Assembly (NCBI GenBank): GCA_000955795.1
Contig: JYOB01000016.1
Location: 211,908 to 275,907, forward strand
Direction: 5' to 3'
Source: Burkholderiaceae bacterium 26
GTDB taxonomy: Bacteria; Pseudomonadota; Gammaproteobacteria; Burkholderiales; Burkholderiaceae
Length of the DNA stretch: 64,000 nt
Below are positions 27,601-35,400 of this stretch, piece by piece; position 1 is the first letter of the stretch; every line of letters starts with the position of its first letter. The notes under the pieces are model-generated. The model was not told where the DNA came from. It saw nothing but the letters and a program-made list of their open reading frames with translations, and did not search any database. Position numbers and translations under genes: made by a program.

Positions 27601-28326
27601 GGCACGATGCGCATGGAGCAGTTCAGCGTCGCCACGGGGCACAAAGTGACGGCGCGCGCCGGCCTGGCGTTCTCGGTGGGCCGCACCTTCTACACGGCAG
27701 CCCCCGACGACAACGCATCGGCCAAGGCTGGCGAGAGCGGCAAATTCACACAATCGTTTACCGGCGGCATGCCGCTCGGGTTCAACTGGAAGCTCTCCGA
27801 AGGCGGGCACACGACGAAGGTGAAGATGGCTTACCAGAACGGCAAGATTGCCGATCGCGTCAGCTACTTCGACACCGAATACCGCAGCGTGCGCGAATAC
27901 CTGGCTGTCGTGCGCAGCGAGCGCGATGCGTGGATCAACATGCTTGCCCACAAGCCCGGAGGCACGCCGGAAAAAGCCTCGCGTGAGTTCGAGGCCTACT
28001 GCGAGACCGTCGAGACGCACGCCCGCCCCAACCAGCGCTACCTGCATCGGCATCGGCTTCGGCCGTCGGCCGCACGCGAGATCGAGGGGCACCTTGCCTT
28101 GGCGGACCTGCACCGAAGCATCGACCCGAATTCTGCCGACGCGCAAGCCTCCGAAGCGCTGGCGCAGGCGCTGCTGGAGGCGCCCACGTCCCGTGTGCCG
28201 GAGAAGCTCGCGATCGTCGAACAGGTATCCACCAGCCGCAGCCGTGGCCTGACGAGCGCGCTACAGCTACGCGCCAGCAAGGAAGCGGAAGGCACGCGCG
28301 AACTCGCTGCCATCAAGTTCGGCTGA
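24604..28326 (+). CDS. Large type III effector candidate 1, AWR/RipA-like
   Basis: The protein has 1240 residues. The N-terminal 370 residues are Pro/Ser/Thr/Arg-rich and probably disordered. An Ala-Trp-Arg triad occurs near residue 369 and an AWHQGFREDGPGSDL block near 466. A helical middle follows. The C-terminal half has alternating, probably beta-rich segments (KVRLSNGGWIGGSTAGVSTG, RASVGVGASVGYD, GGISISWVDQTKKRW). Several blocks recur in the protein at 43974-48299, which has a true AWR at the matching position. The AWR triad and size suggest the RipA/AWR family of Ralstonia effectors, but I cannot confirm this without a search. The hrpII promoter and adjacent chaperone support secretion. 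Confidence 0.65.
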   Translation: MPPSRLLPVNVPTSPSEYETLHDFAARTPSPPPEGSAAPQPRKKGGWLGNLKSRVREKLPKSDETELATLLSDRKRSGASFNTVDNYKAPTRGTLTTTPEATPQAAEGTPHPATPQVQEHHETRRAARSQRKTSTMMQRAEQGAQRLRQRGKPPTPQAASSTAALTVPATAEAFRQSIAQLFRTAGSASERELLADRLGVLAAPAQGSSSAAGSYIRPMLAARALAATSGGNAGDALRVLQHVSHAVHFDAAAFAAPLPTPSHDGSTRSTGSSSLGMGRLFNETASATSSQRSSASDLGLSHLFGADETSAHGAEASGSGTVDQESPRSLSRQSSLSAQYGSDGSAGSSRSLTVPPMPQGMSDDGVASAAWRTAQLLSRSHHGFEALTGLMQTPPTPEQAHTARAFLQAADHVHTAATTAADPTALLHAHPAGSGTQAESLAVNVMHAAALKLRGEPVSAQQAGVLFAWHQGFREDGPGSDLANTKARLAKFVGRTIPRVEKQTTGSHFWQMIGKKKSPLSSAALGMHGAQRPGLVKEMDTYTAALRSMIETLAQAGNAPPLHTIAHPGDLWRGAILAHWAGLAANNAPLSDYALTAEKLRALQPEVGAAVSRMQRENAEPTAIARTPGSSPAHQEFAQLVALTGLTDDADSRAWAQNRLNTLTLPQVNAAQAHVAQLIDHAGLVGEPPEYLVGLQPSAALLRYWSAHAGEAAEAPAFRSALDRADKLEHPEDLKMQAPTIEDARKTIETLLTSMESGNKVRLSNGGWIGGSTAGVSTGLSHVGKALPVPVSVQLDANYGRGRQAVVEIGRSSHGRDVFVGTDRTMRASVGVGASVGYDLKTWGKRLRANLLAVKVTPFDLETGEPRGVVIRATRPTQRPVEGHDDWEPIKYDDKAAADAIVKATNLLFEQASAAPEHRPNADTLWNTLAQHFGESGGSGGISISWVDQTKKRWRASMDASVGMNVRVSSPHTPVRIGPSARLRGEKTLSNTATLQEKTGTMRMEQFSVATGHKVTARAGLAFSVGRTFYTAAPDDNASAKAGESGKFTQSFTGGMPLGFNWKLSEGGHTTKVKMAYQNGKIADRVSYFDTEYRSVREYLAVVRSERDAWINMLAHKPGGTPEKASREFEAYCETVETHARPNQRYLHRHRLRPSAAREIEGHLALADLHRSIDPNSADAQASEALAQALLEAPTSRVPEKLAIVEQVSTSRSRGLTSALQLRASKEAEGTRELAAIKFG

Positions 28327-28352
28327 AGATCATTTCATCAAATTGTCATATA

Positions 28353-28385
28353 AGCCGGTGAATTAATCGTTTCGCCGGTTTTTTA
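28353..28385 (+). terminator. Terminator after effector 1
   Basis: AGCCGGTGAA pairs with TTCGCCGGTT (10 bp including two wobbles) around an 8-nt loop and runs into six T. It closes the effector transcript and insulates hrpG. The rest of the 278-nt gap to hrpG is AT-rich. Confidence 0.75.
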
Positions 28386-28402
28386 TGCGCTTATGCGCAT
28401 AA
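28383..28402 (+). repeat. Direct and palindromic TTATGCGC repeat upstream of hrpG
   Basis: TTATGCGC is immediately repeated (28383-28390 and 28391-28398). The second copy continues into ATAA, making the 12-bp palindrome TTATGCGCATAA (28391-28402). It lies about 200 nt before the hrpG ATG in an AT-rich gap. It may be an operator. No binding protein can be named. Confidence 0.55.
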
Positions 28403-28604
28403 TCGTTCACGCAGAATGCGGCATTCGCATGCTCAAAATGAAAATTGCATAGTCAACAAAAAAAACTCAATCAGATCTAAACGCGATTTCACTCTTTATA
28501 GGGATGTGTGAGCAAATCGTGAACGTTATGCTTGGCCCCAGTTTGAAGCGCCATCTGCAGCGATTCAATTCTTTAGCGCAGTGGCTTGAAAGAAGGGGAG
28601 CGCC

Positions 28605-29342
28605 ATGAAGTTCGCCGTATTGACCTCAAACCCATCCAGCTTTGCCTACGTGGCAAGCTGCCTATCCAGTGAAGAGGCGGAGTGCGTCCGCTTTGACGAC
28701 GCCCTGTCGTTGCTGCGTGCGCGCCGCACGGAAACGTTTGATCTGTTGATGATCGATGCCCAGCATTTCCGTACAGCGGGGCAGCTCGTGCTGTCGTGGC
28801 GCGAATGCAATGCCGACATGTGCTGGCCCACCCTGGTGTTCGGGCAGTTTGTCGACCGCGGAGACATGGCGTCGGCCTTCGATGCCGGCGTGGACGACGT
28901 GCTGACCGGACACTTCAGCGCTGAAGAGCTGCAAGCCCGCGTGCAACGAGCACTGCGCCGTGCCGAGCCAGTACGCCAGAATGCCGGCATCCACGTCGTG
29001 GTGGGGCCGTATCGCCTGTGCCGCCTGACCCGCACGGCTACGGTCAACAGCATCCCCATTCGCATGACCGCTCGGGAGTTTGCGACGGCATGGCTGCTGT
29101 TCTCTTCGCCGGGGTCGTTCCTCTCGCGCCAGCAGATCGCATCCGCCGTGTGGGGCGCAGACGCCAGCATCGTCGAGCGCTCGATCGAGCAGCACATCTA
29201 CAAGCTGCGCAAGAAACTGCAGTTCGGCCCCGAGACCGGCGTGGAACTCAAGACCGTCTACGCACGCGGCTATCAACTCGCCGTGCAAGCCGCCAGCAAC
29301 GAGCCCGCAGGCCCCCAGGCGCGCACCATTCTGGCCGCTTAA
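28605..29342 (+). CDS. hrpG: HrpG-like OmpR-family response regulator
   Basis: The protein has 245 residues. The N-terminal receiver-like domain (1-120) has the phospho-acceptor candidate Asp51 (LLMID) and an acidic pair at residues 31-32. The C-terminal winged-helix OmpR domain (about 130-235) has the VERSIEQHIYKLRKKL recognition helix and the YARGYQL wing. HrpG integrates host signals and activates hrpB in Ralstonia and Xanthomonas. It lies beside prhJ and the prhR-prhI pair as expected. It has a strong AAGGGGAG ribosome site. A terminator includes its stop codon. Confidence 0.88.
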   Translation: MKFAVLTSNPSSFAYVASCLSSEEAECVRFDDALSLLRARRTETFDLLMIDAQHFRTAGQLVLSWRECNADMCWPTLVFGQFVDRGDMASAFDAGVDDVLTGHFSAEELQARVQRALRRAEPVRQNAGIHVVVGPYRLCRLTRTATVNSIPIRMTAREFATAWLLFSSPGSFLSRQQIASAVWGADASIVERSIEQHIYKLRKKLQFGPETGVELKTVYARGYQLAVQAASNEPAGPQARTILAA

Positions 29343-29353
29343 GCGGCCTTTTT
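29333..29353 (+). terminator. Terminator overlapping the hrpG stop codon
   Basis: GGCCGCTTAAGCGGCC is a perfect 16-bp palindrome followed by five T, and the hrpG stop codon TAA (29340-29342) lies inside it. Termination right at the stop gives a compact transcript. Confidence 0.75.
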
Positions 29354-29440
29354 GCGCAAACGATTGCGCGCCGCAGGGCCCACTGCGCCCACGGCAAATT
29401 CTTTTAGCAATTCTTAATAAAACGCCTCAAGGCAGATAAT

Positions 29441-29480
29441 TTCAGTATCGGCTTAATAAATTCAGTGCCGGTTTAAAAAA
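29441..29480. repeat. Two tandem 20-bp repeats between hrpG and prhJ
   Basis: The units at 29441-29460 and 29461-29480 both read TTCAGT-N-CCGG/TCGG-(C/T)TTAA-rich and match at most positions. The 20-bp period is close to two helical turns. It lies in the 163-nt AT-rich gap between the convergent ends of hrpG and prhJ, so it is not in an obvious promoter position. Confidence 0.6.
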
Positions 29481-29505
29481 TATTGCCTTGTTAATGGTTA
29501 TCGCG

Positions 29506-30033
29506 TTAGTGACTTTCGTGCGAGCGGATTTCACCCGCACATTGCTGATATAGCGCTGCCAATTCGGTCCGATTGCGTGCTTGTAAGCGCATCAGAATCT
29601 GGCGCACGTGCGATTTCACGGTTTCTACGCCGATATGCAGCGCCTGCGCGATTTCCACATTGGACTTTCCCGATGCCGCCTCTCGCAGGATGTCGCGTTG
29701 GCGTGGCGTCAGAGCGGAGAGCAAAGCCCCCTTGCCGGACGAACGGGCGGGGGCCTTCCGCCTGGACTCCAACATCCGCCCAAGCATCGCGTGCGCCTGC
29801 TCCAGCGTAACGGGCTGGGCGGGCGGCGCTTCGCCGGCGGCCGCGGCCAGCTCGGTCAAGTCGACCAGGATCCCACCGTTTGGGGCGTGCGAAACCTGCC
29901 GAACCGCGATCGTGAGAGGCACCACCGTCTGCGCCCGCCAAGCGGCGGCTGCAGGGAAAGGGGAGAAATACTGGCGTTCTGCCGTACTGTCGGCTGCGTG
30001 TAGCAGCACGTCGTTCTGGACCCGGGCGTTCAT
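29506..30033 (-). CDS. prhJ: PrhJ-like LuxR/UhpA-family regulator
   Basis: The protein has 175 residues from the ATG at 30033. The C-terminal LuxR helix-turn-helix (about 110-165, LTPRQRDILREAASGKSNVEIAQALHIGVETVKSHVR) is unmistakable. The N-terminal part has no classical receiver Asp site. In R. solanacearum PrhJ is switched on by the PrhI sigma factor and in turn activates hrpG. Its position between hrpG and prhR supports this role. The longer upstream reading is not favoured. Confidence 0.82.
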   Translation of the reverse strand: MNARVQNDVLLHAADSTAERQYFSPFPAAAAWRAQTVVPLTIAVRQVSHAPNGGILVDLTELAAAAGEAPPAQPVTLEQAHAMLGRMLESRRKAPARSSGKGALLSALTPRQRDILREAASGKSNVEIAQALHIGVETVKSHVRQILMRLQARNRTELAALYQQCAGEIRSHESH

Positions 30034-30180
30034 GTCGTCCTTCGCTTTCGTGAAAGCTATGCATCTGGATGCAGTGGCGCTCGCGGATGGGTATCGCGGC
30101 AGCCTCTTACTCTCTCTGTGCAACGAGGGAGAAAAACCGGAACCCCGATCGAAAAAAAAATTTTCGCGGCCGACGAACGC

Positions 30181-31131
30181 TCAGCGCGGGCCGATGCGCA
30201 CCCACACGCCGGCAAGCTCCTTCACCTGGATGGGGAGCGTTTCGGCCAGCATGTGCAAGGCACGACGTCCGTCGAGCGGGAACCGCCCCGTCACGTGCAT
30301 ATCAGCCACTTCAGGGAGCAGATCGATCAGGCCCCGGTGGTAGGGGCGCAATGCGTCAATCACGTCGGACAAGGGCTGGTGTTCGACCTCGACGATGCCG
30401 CGCGTCCAGGCGGCCACGTTGCGGGCCATCAGCGTCAGTTTCTCGATGCCGCCGTCACCAAGGCGCCGTACCTCGCCCGTACGCGCCGTGGAAACGGCAC
30501 CGGCCGGCGTCGACAACGCCGCGCTGCCTTCGAGCACGGCAACCGTCATCGCGCCATCGGGCTCCAGCGTTGCGCAGATCATGCCGCCCATGCATTCCAC
30601 CGCGCCCGCGGCGGACCACAACCGCAATTGACCCGACGGCGACCCGGCGACGGCCAGCACGCTGCCACTGCGCAGACGCACGTCGTAACCGCGCGCAACC
30701 GCAGCGGCATCCACGGCGCTGCGCGCATTCAGGCGTAATTGATAGCCGCCAGCCAGCGTGAAGTCGCGACGCTCCGAGGTCGCCGTGCGCATGTCGGCAG
30801 CGAGGTCGGTCAGCGGAATCTCTCTGTCAACGAGGGCGGCAACGCCCAAACCCAGCCCGCTGAAGATGAGCGCGCGGCGCACATGCCGTGCTGTCGACGA
30901 AGGCGCATCGAGAAGCCGTCGCGCGGCGCGCCGATGCGGCTCTGCCACGGAGGGCAGTGCCATCGAGCCCAGCGCCCCTTGCAAACGTTGCACGGCGGCG
31001 GCATGCGCTGGATCGGCCTCCTGCCAGGCGGCAAAGCGCTGGCGCTCCATCTCGGACGCTGTACCCGAGCGCAGTACGACAAGCCACTGGATCGCCTGCT
31101 CGGCAATCCGATCGTCCAACACGTGCTTCAC
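30181..31131 (-). CDS. prhR: PrhR-like FecR-family membrane signal transducer/anti-sigma
   Basis: The protein has 316 residues from a GTG at 31131 that overlaps the prhI stop (GTGA). The N-terminal FecR domain has AIQWLVVLRSGTASEMERQRFAAWQEADPAHAAAVQR. One transmembrane segment (near 90-105, ALIFSGLGLGVAAL) precedes a periplasmic FecR domain and a C-terminal STN-like region (VTGRFPLDGRRALHMLAETLPI). FecR-type proteins pass a signal from a TonB receptor to the sigma factor. In R. solanacearum the receptor is PrhA, which is not present beside this gene. Confidence 0.85.
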   Translation of the reverse strand: MKHVLDDRIAEQAIQWLVVLRSGTASEMERQRFAAWQEADPAHAAAVQRLQGALGSMALPSVAEPHRRAARRLLDAPSSTARHVRRALIFSGLGLGVAALVDREIPLTDLAADMRTATSERRDFTLAGGYQLRLNARSAVDAAAVARGYDVRLRSGSVLAVAGSPSGQLRLWSAAGAVECMGGMICATLEPDGAMTVAVLEGSAALSTPAGAVSTARTGEVRRLGDGGIEKLTLMARNVAAWTRGIVEVEHQPLSDVIDALRPYHRGLIDLLPEVADMHVTGRFPLDGRRALHMLAETLPIQVKELAGVWVRIGPR

Positions 31132-31637
31132 GATGATTCGGCTAAATAGCACAGGCGCAAGGCCTGCGTCATGTATTTCTGCACCATGCGAACGGACACC
31201 TGCAAGCGTTCGGCGATCTCGGCGTACGTGAGGCCATCGAGCTGGCTATAGAGAAAGGCGCTGCGCGCCTTGGCGGAAAGCCCATCGAGCACACGATCGA
31301 TGGAGGTGAGGGTCTCGAGGATCAACGCACGTTCTTCCGGCGATGGCAGCGTCGCTTGCGGTTGCGTGGCAGCCCAAGCGATATAGGCCTCTTCCAGATC
31401 ACGACGACGCCAGATGTCGTAGAGCAGGCGCTGCGCAATCGTTGTCAGCAACGCGCGCGGCTCGCGGGTGTCTTGCCACCCTGGCCTCTGCAGCAATTGC
31501 GCAAAGGCTTCCGCCGCAATGTCTTCGGCGCCAAAGCGGCAGCCCGTCTTGCAGCCCATACGGCGGGCGAGCCAAGCATAGTGTTGTCGGAACCAGTCAG
31601 AAGCCAGTTCGGTAACTGGCTGGCAGGTTTGCGTCAC
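31128..31637 (-). CDS. prhI: PrhI-like ECF (FecI-family) sigma factor
   Basis: The protein has 169 residues from a GTG at 31637 with a strong GGAGGG ribosome site 7 nt away. Sigma region 2 (RQHYAWLARRMGC ... EDIAAEAFAQLL ... AQRLLYDIWRRRDLE) and region 4 (LDGLTYAEIAERLQVSVRMVQKYM) are in order. It is coupled to prhR by a 4-nt overlap. It is expected to transcribe prhJ and so start the cascade to hrpG and hrpB. The longer 201-residue reading lacks a ribosome site. Confidence 0.88.
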   Translation of the reverse strand: MTQTCQPVTELASDWFRQHYAWLARRMGCKTGCRFGAEDIAAEAFAQLLQRPGWQDTREPRALLTTIAQRLLYDIWRRRDLEEAYIAWAATQPQATLPSPEERALILETLTSIDRVLDGLSAKARSAFLYSQLDGLTYAEIAERLQVSVRMVQKYMTQALRLCYLAESS

Positions 31638-31758
31638 GGTACCCTCCGCGAAAATCTGTGCTGGCCGTGCGTCGGCAAACGGCCCGATCTGTTGGCGAGA
31701 AAGCCCACACCCAGATGTCGAGATTTTACCCACCGCTGATATTTCAGGGGCGCATTTT

Positions 31759-31821
31759 TTCGGCTTTTATCGCAGTTTTTCGGCACACCCACCACATCCG
31801 GAAGCCCCATGCTGGCATCGT
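31759..31821 (+). promoter_or_regulatory. hrpII box promoter of chaperone gene 2
   Basis: TTCG at 31759-31762 and 31779-31782 are 16 nt apart, each followed by G. CATCGT at 31816-31821 lies 32 nt downstream. It points to the ATG at 31882. Confidence 0.85.
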
Positions 31822-31881
31822 TGAGCGGTGCAACCCGGTTGCTGCAATTTGTTGCAGCAACAACCGCCTCGGCGCCCGCCC

Positions 31882-32253
31882 ATGCCCCCCGAAGAATCAC
31901 CCCACCCCCCGTTCGACGACGACGCATTGCCAGCGCATGCCCTGCGCATCGGCACCCGCAATGTCTGGCTGGCGTATGACAGCTACGCCGAGCCCGACAT
32001 GCTGACGGCGTACGTCGAACTCGGCCCGCGCGACACGTTGGACGTTGCGTTCACACTCAACCTGCTGCTCGGTCTCTGCCTGGAAGTGGACGGTGCTGCA
32101 CGCGGCAGCGTTGTGCAACACCCGCAAACCGGCCAGATGATCTATCGCTTCCGCTACGCGCTGGACGACGACCCCGAAGCAAGCAATTTGCTCGATGCCA
32201 TCGCAGCACTCACCGCGGAGCTGGACAACGGCGCCGCGTCCACACGGTATTGA
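31882..32253 (+). CDS. CesT-like effector chaperone 2
   Basis: The protein has 123 residues from the ATG at 31882. It is acidic, with an alpha/beta pattern (VELGPRDTLDVAFTLNLLLGLCLEVDG, then RGSVVQHPQTGQMIYRFRYAL and a DDDPEASN block) that parallels chaperone 1 segment by segment. It precedes the 1333-residue effector candidate, with separate hrpII promoters for each. It is a probable dedicated class I chaperone. The exact partner is inferred from adjacency. Confidence 0.68.
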   Translation: MPPEESPHPPFDDDALPAHALRIGTRNVWLAYDSYAEPDMLTAYVELGPRDTLDVAFTLNLLLGLCLEVDGAARGSVVQHPQTGQMIYRFRYALDDDPEASNLLDAIAALTAELDNGAASTRY

Positions 32254-32271
32254 GCCGCCGCATGCGGTCGC

Positions 32272-32332
32272 TTCGGATGCCGACGCAGCACTTCGGTGCC
32301 CGTGACGTTCGCCGGCAGCGGCTGGCTAGGCT
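32272..32332 (+). promoter_or_regulatory. hrpII box promoter of effector 2
   Basis: TTCG at 32272-32275 and 32292-32295 are 16 nt apart, each followed by G. TAGGCT at 32327-32332 lies 30 nt downstream. This excludes effector start codons upstream of about 32340. Confidence 0.87.
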
Positions 32333-32402
32333 TGCAAGGTTCAACTGTGCTCGGGCGAGTCCGCATTGCCCCGGCATGCCAACCTCGGAGCCCTCGCCCA
32401 TC

Positions 32403-35400
32403 ATGAAGATATTCTCCCGACACTCCAGCGCGACGCCTCCGGCGCAGACGTCGTCCGGTGCACCGGCCTCGCAATCCGCGCAGCCATCCATGCCAAGCGT
32501 GCGCAAGACTTCGCAGTTGCCTGGCGGCCTGCGCGACCTTGCTGACATGGTGACGGCGAGCCGCCAAAAGAAAAGCGCCGCATCGCTGACGAACGAGCAG
32601 CTCAAGGTTGCGCTGTCGAGCACCACGCTGAGCGGACGCGGAACGCGCGCCGCGCAACGGGAAGCCCAGAAGCGTATTCGCAACGGCAAGCTGCAGTGGC
32701 CGCCTCAACAGCCGGCACAGCCGCAAACCGCTGCGCCTCAGGCACAGGGGCACGCGGGCAGCGCCAGCGAAACGCCGCTTCACACCCCACACGCGCAAGC
32801 GAATCCGAACCCGACGCCCACGCCGACCGAGCAGCCCCACGCCGAATCGTCTGGTACGGCCCACGCTGAACACGCTGAACACGCTGAACACGCCGAACAC
32901 ACAGAACACGGCACGCAGCAGGACCTGGCCATCGTGCTGCGGCCGCCGTCGCCCTCGTCGCTGTCTCCCTCATCCAGCGCGCACGCGCAAGGGCGCCACA
33001 CGCCGCCCGGCGCGCCCGTGTTTGATCCCGATACCGGCGCGCTGAACAAGCCCCAGTTGCGCCAGATGGCGCTTGCGCTCAAGGATGCGCTACCCACGGT
33101 ACCGGTAGCGCTCACGCGCTCGCACCCACTCAGTGACGGGCTGCGCGCCAAGCTCCAGCATCAGCTGGGCACCATCCAGACGATTGCCGCGGACAACACC
33201 CGCAAGGCTCCGCATGAGGTCGGCATGGCCGTGCGTGATGCCTTTGCGTCGGCGGCCAAGACCGCCCGCCGACTTGCCAAATCGTTGGGCAATCACGACC
33301 CGGCCGACGCCTACAAGGGGATCGCAGCGCTGCTCACTGAGCTCAAGCGCACGCACCTGAGCGGCAGCGCGCACGAGGTCATGAGCCACTACGCCGAAAA
33401 GGAAACCGCCAACCTCGAAGCCAAAGCGCCCGGCATCAGCACGGCAAAGCCTGGCTCCAACGTGAGTACAGGCACGTCGGGCAGCGTGTCGATCTCGGCC
33501 TTCCCCACCAACCGCTATGCCGGTGCCCACGTGTCGGTGGAAGCGGGTGGCGGCAAGGGCCGGCTGTACTTTGCCGATGACGACGGCGACGTCGACTACT
33601 GGCCCTCGGCACAAGCCTTCGCCAAGGTCGCGTTGGGCGGCAAGCTGGGCGAGTGGGCCGCCAAGCTGACGGGCCGGTTGGACCTGTCCGGCGGCAATGT
33701 CTACCTCGAACACGATGACTTGCGCCAACTCGTCAAGCTCGTTGCCAACCACGATGCCAACCATGCCTGGGTCAAGTCCGCCGGGCCACATGCGCGCCAG
33801 GCGATGCAGCAGCTGGAATCGTTGGCCAATCTCGTGTCTCACGCCATCGGGCGCAACTACACGGAAGCCGCGGGCAAGCCCTACTTTCTGAACGACGCCA
33901 AGATTGCCAAGGGTTTCAACACGTTGAAGATGACGCTGCTGGCCGGTGCGATCGACCAGAAAGTGGGCGGCGAGCGCTTCAGCACGCTCATGAAAGCCGC
34001 GTACCCGCCAATCGCCGACGTGCTGACGGACCGCATCGGCAGCGGGCAGCCCATGCCGGCGCAACCGCGACGCGACGTGCCCGATTCCGTGGCTTATGGC
34101 GACCGCTTCCTGGCCTATCGGCAGGTGACCGGCAGCGTGGATGCCACCGTCGGCAACGAGACCCATGGCGGCACCAACCTGGAAGCCGGCGGCAGCTTTG
34201 ATGTGAACGTGCGCGGCAACGTGGCGCAGTTCTTCACGGAAAGCGCGGCCGCGCCGCACACGCTGCTGGACCCCGGCTATCACAAGGATTACCGGTCAAC
34301 GTTCAAGCTCCATCAGCAGCTCGATGCCGCCTGTGCCGAGCCGCCGCCCGCGCAGCTCCACCTGTACAACGAGACACGCAAGGCACTCACGCACGAACTG
34401 CACGCGGGCCCCGCCCAGCCGTTTACCGAAACCGAGCGCCTGCACTATGGCGAGGAAGCCAACATCCCTGCGCAGTTCCGCAACGCCATCACACACGCCA
34501 GCCCCGAGCAGCTCAATCACGCGACGGATCAGCTGGAGCACCTCATCGGCACCTATCTGCAATTTGCGGATCACGCCGGCGCCGTGCTCGCGAAGAACGA
34601 TCGCTTCATGCCCGCCAAAGAACGCGATACGTTGAACCAGCATCGCGAAGCGGCCTTCGGACAGATCAACCAGACGGTGTGGCATGGCCGCTATCCGCAG
34701 AAAGATGCGCTGGCCAACCCCGAGGCGTTCGTCGCCAAAAGCCATGCTGCGATCAGCTTGGCGCTGGGCTGTGTGGGTGCGCATATCTCTGTCGTGAAGC
34801 AGCAGATGGCGTTGCGCGAGGAGCACGGCACGGCCGCCGCCGAAGCCATCCTGACAGCGGATTCGATGTACAAGACCGCGCGTGAAATGCTGGACAAGAC
34901 GTACCTGCCGCTCAAGAACTACGACGTGCAGAAGAACGGCCCGCTGAAAGACAAATCGCTGTGGCAGCGCTGGGATACGGCACTGAAGGCGACGGTGTCC
35001 GGCGGTGCGCAAAGCAGTGCGCTCAACGCGATCCTCAACCGCTTCGGCCGGTCCACCGGCAAAGTGCAACTGGGACCGTTCACGGGTTCCATCTCTGTCG
35101 GCAATAGCGCGGGCCAAGTCTCGCTCACCGCCGAGGCGCGCCTGATGAATGCCAATCATCAGGTCAACCCGAGCCGCACAGGCAAGTTCTGGCAATTCAC
35201 GTTCACCGCGCAGGGTGGCGCTCCCATTACCGGCGCGATACTGAACAAGGCAATCGAAGCGGCCATCGAAAAATTCGCGCCAAACATGCGGCTGCAGGAC
35301 GACAAGTTCGATCCGCACGAGTTGCTCCGCCAAACACAGGGGCTGCTGCTCAACGTGACCGACGGCACCAGCCTGGTCGTCAAGTTGCGTCAGGCGCCTG

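Noticed and set aside
32250-32402. Longer start for effector 2 at 32250
   Set aside because: It lies upstream of the hrpII box and predicted -10 element, so it would not be on the transcript.
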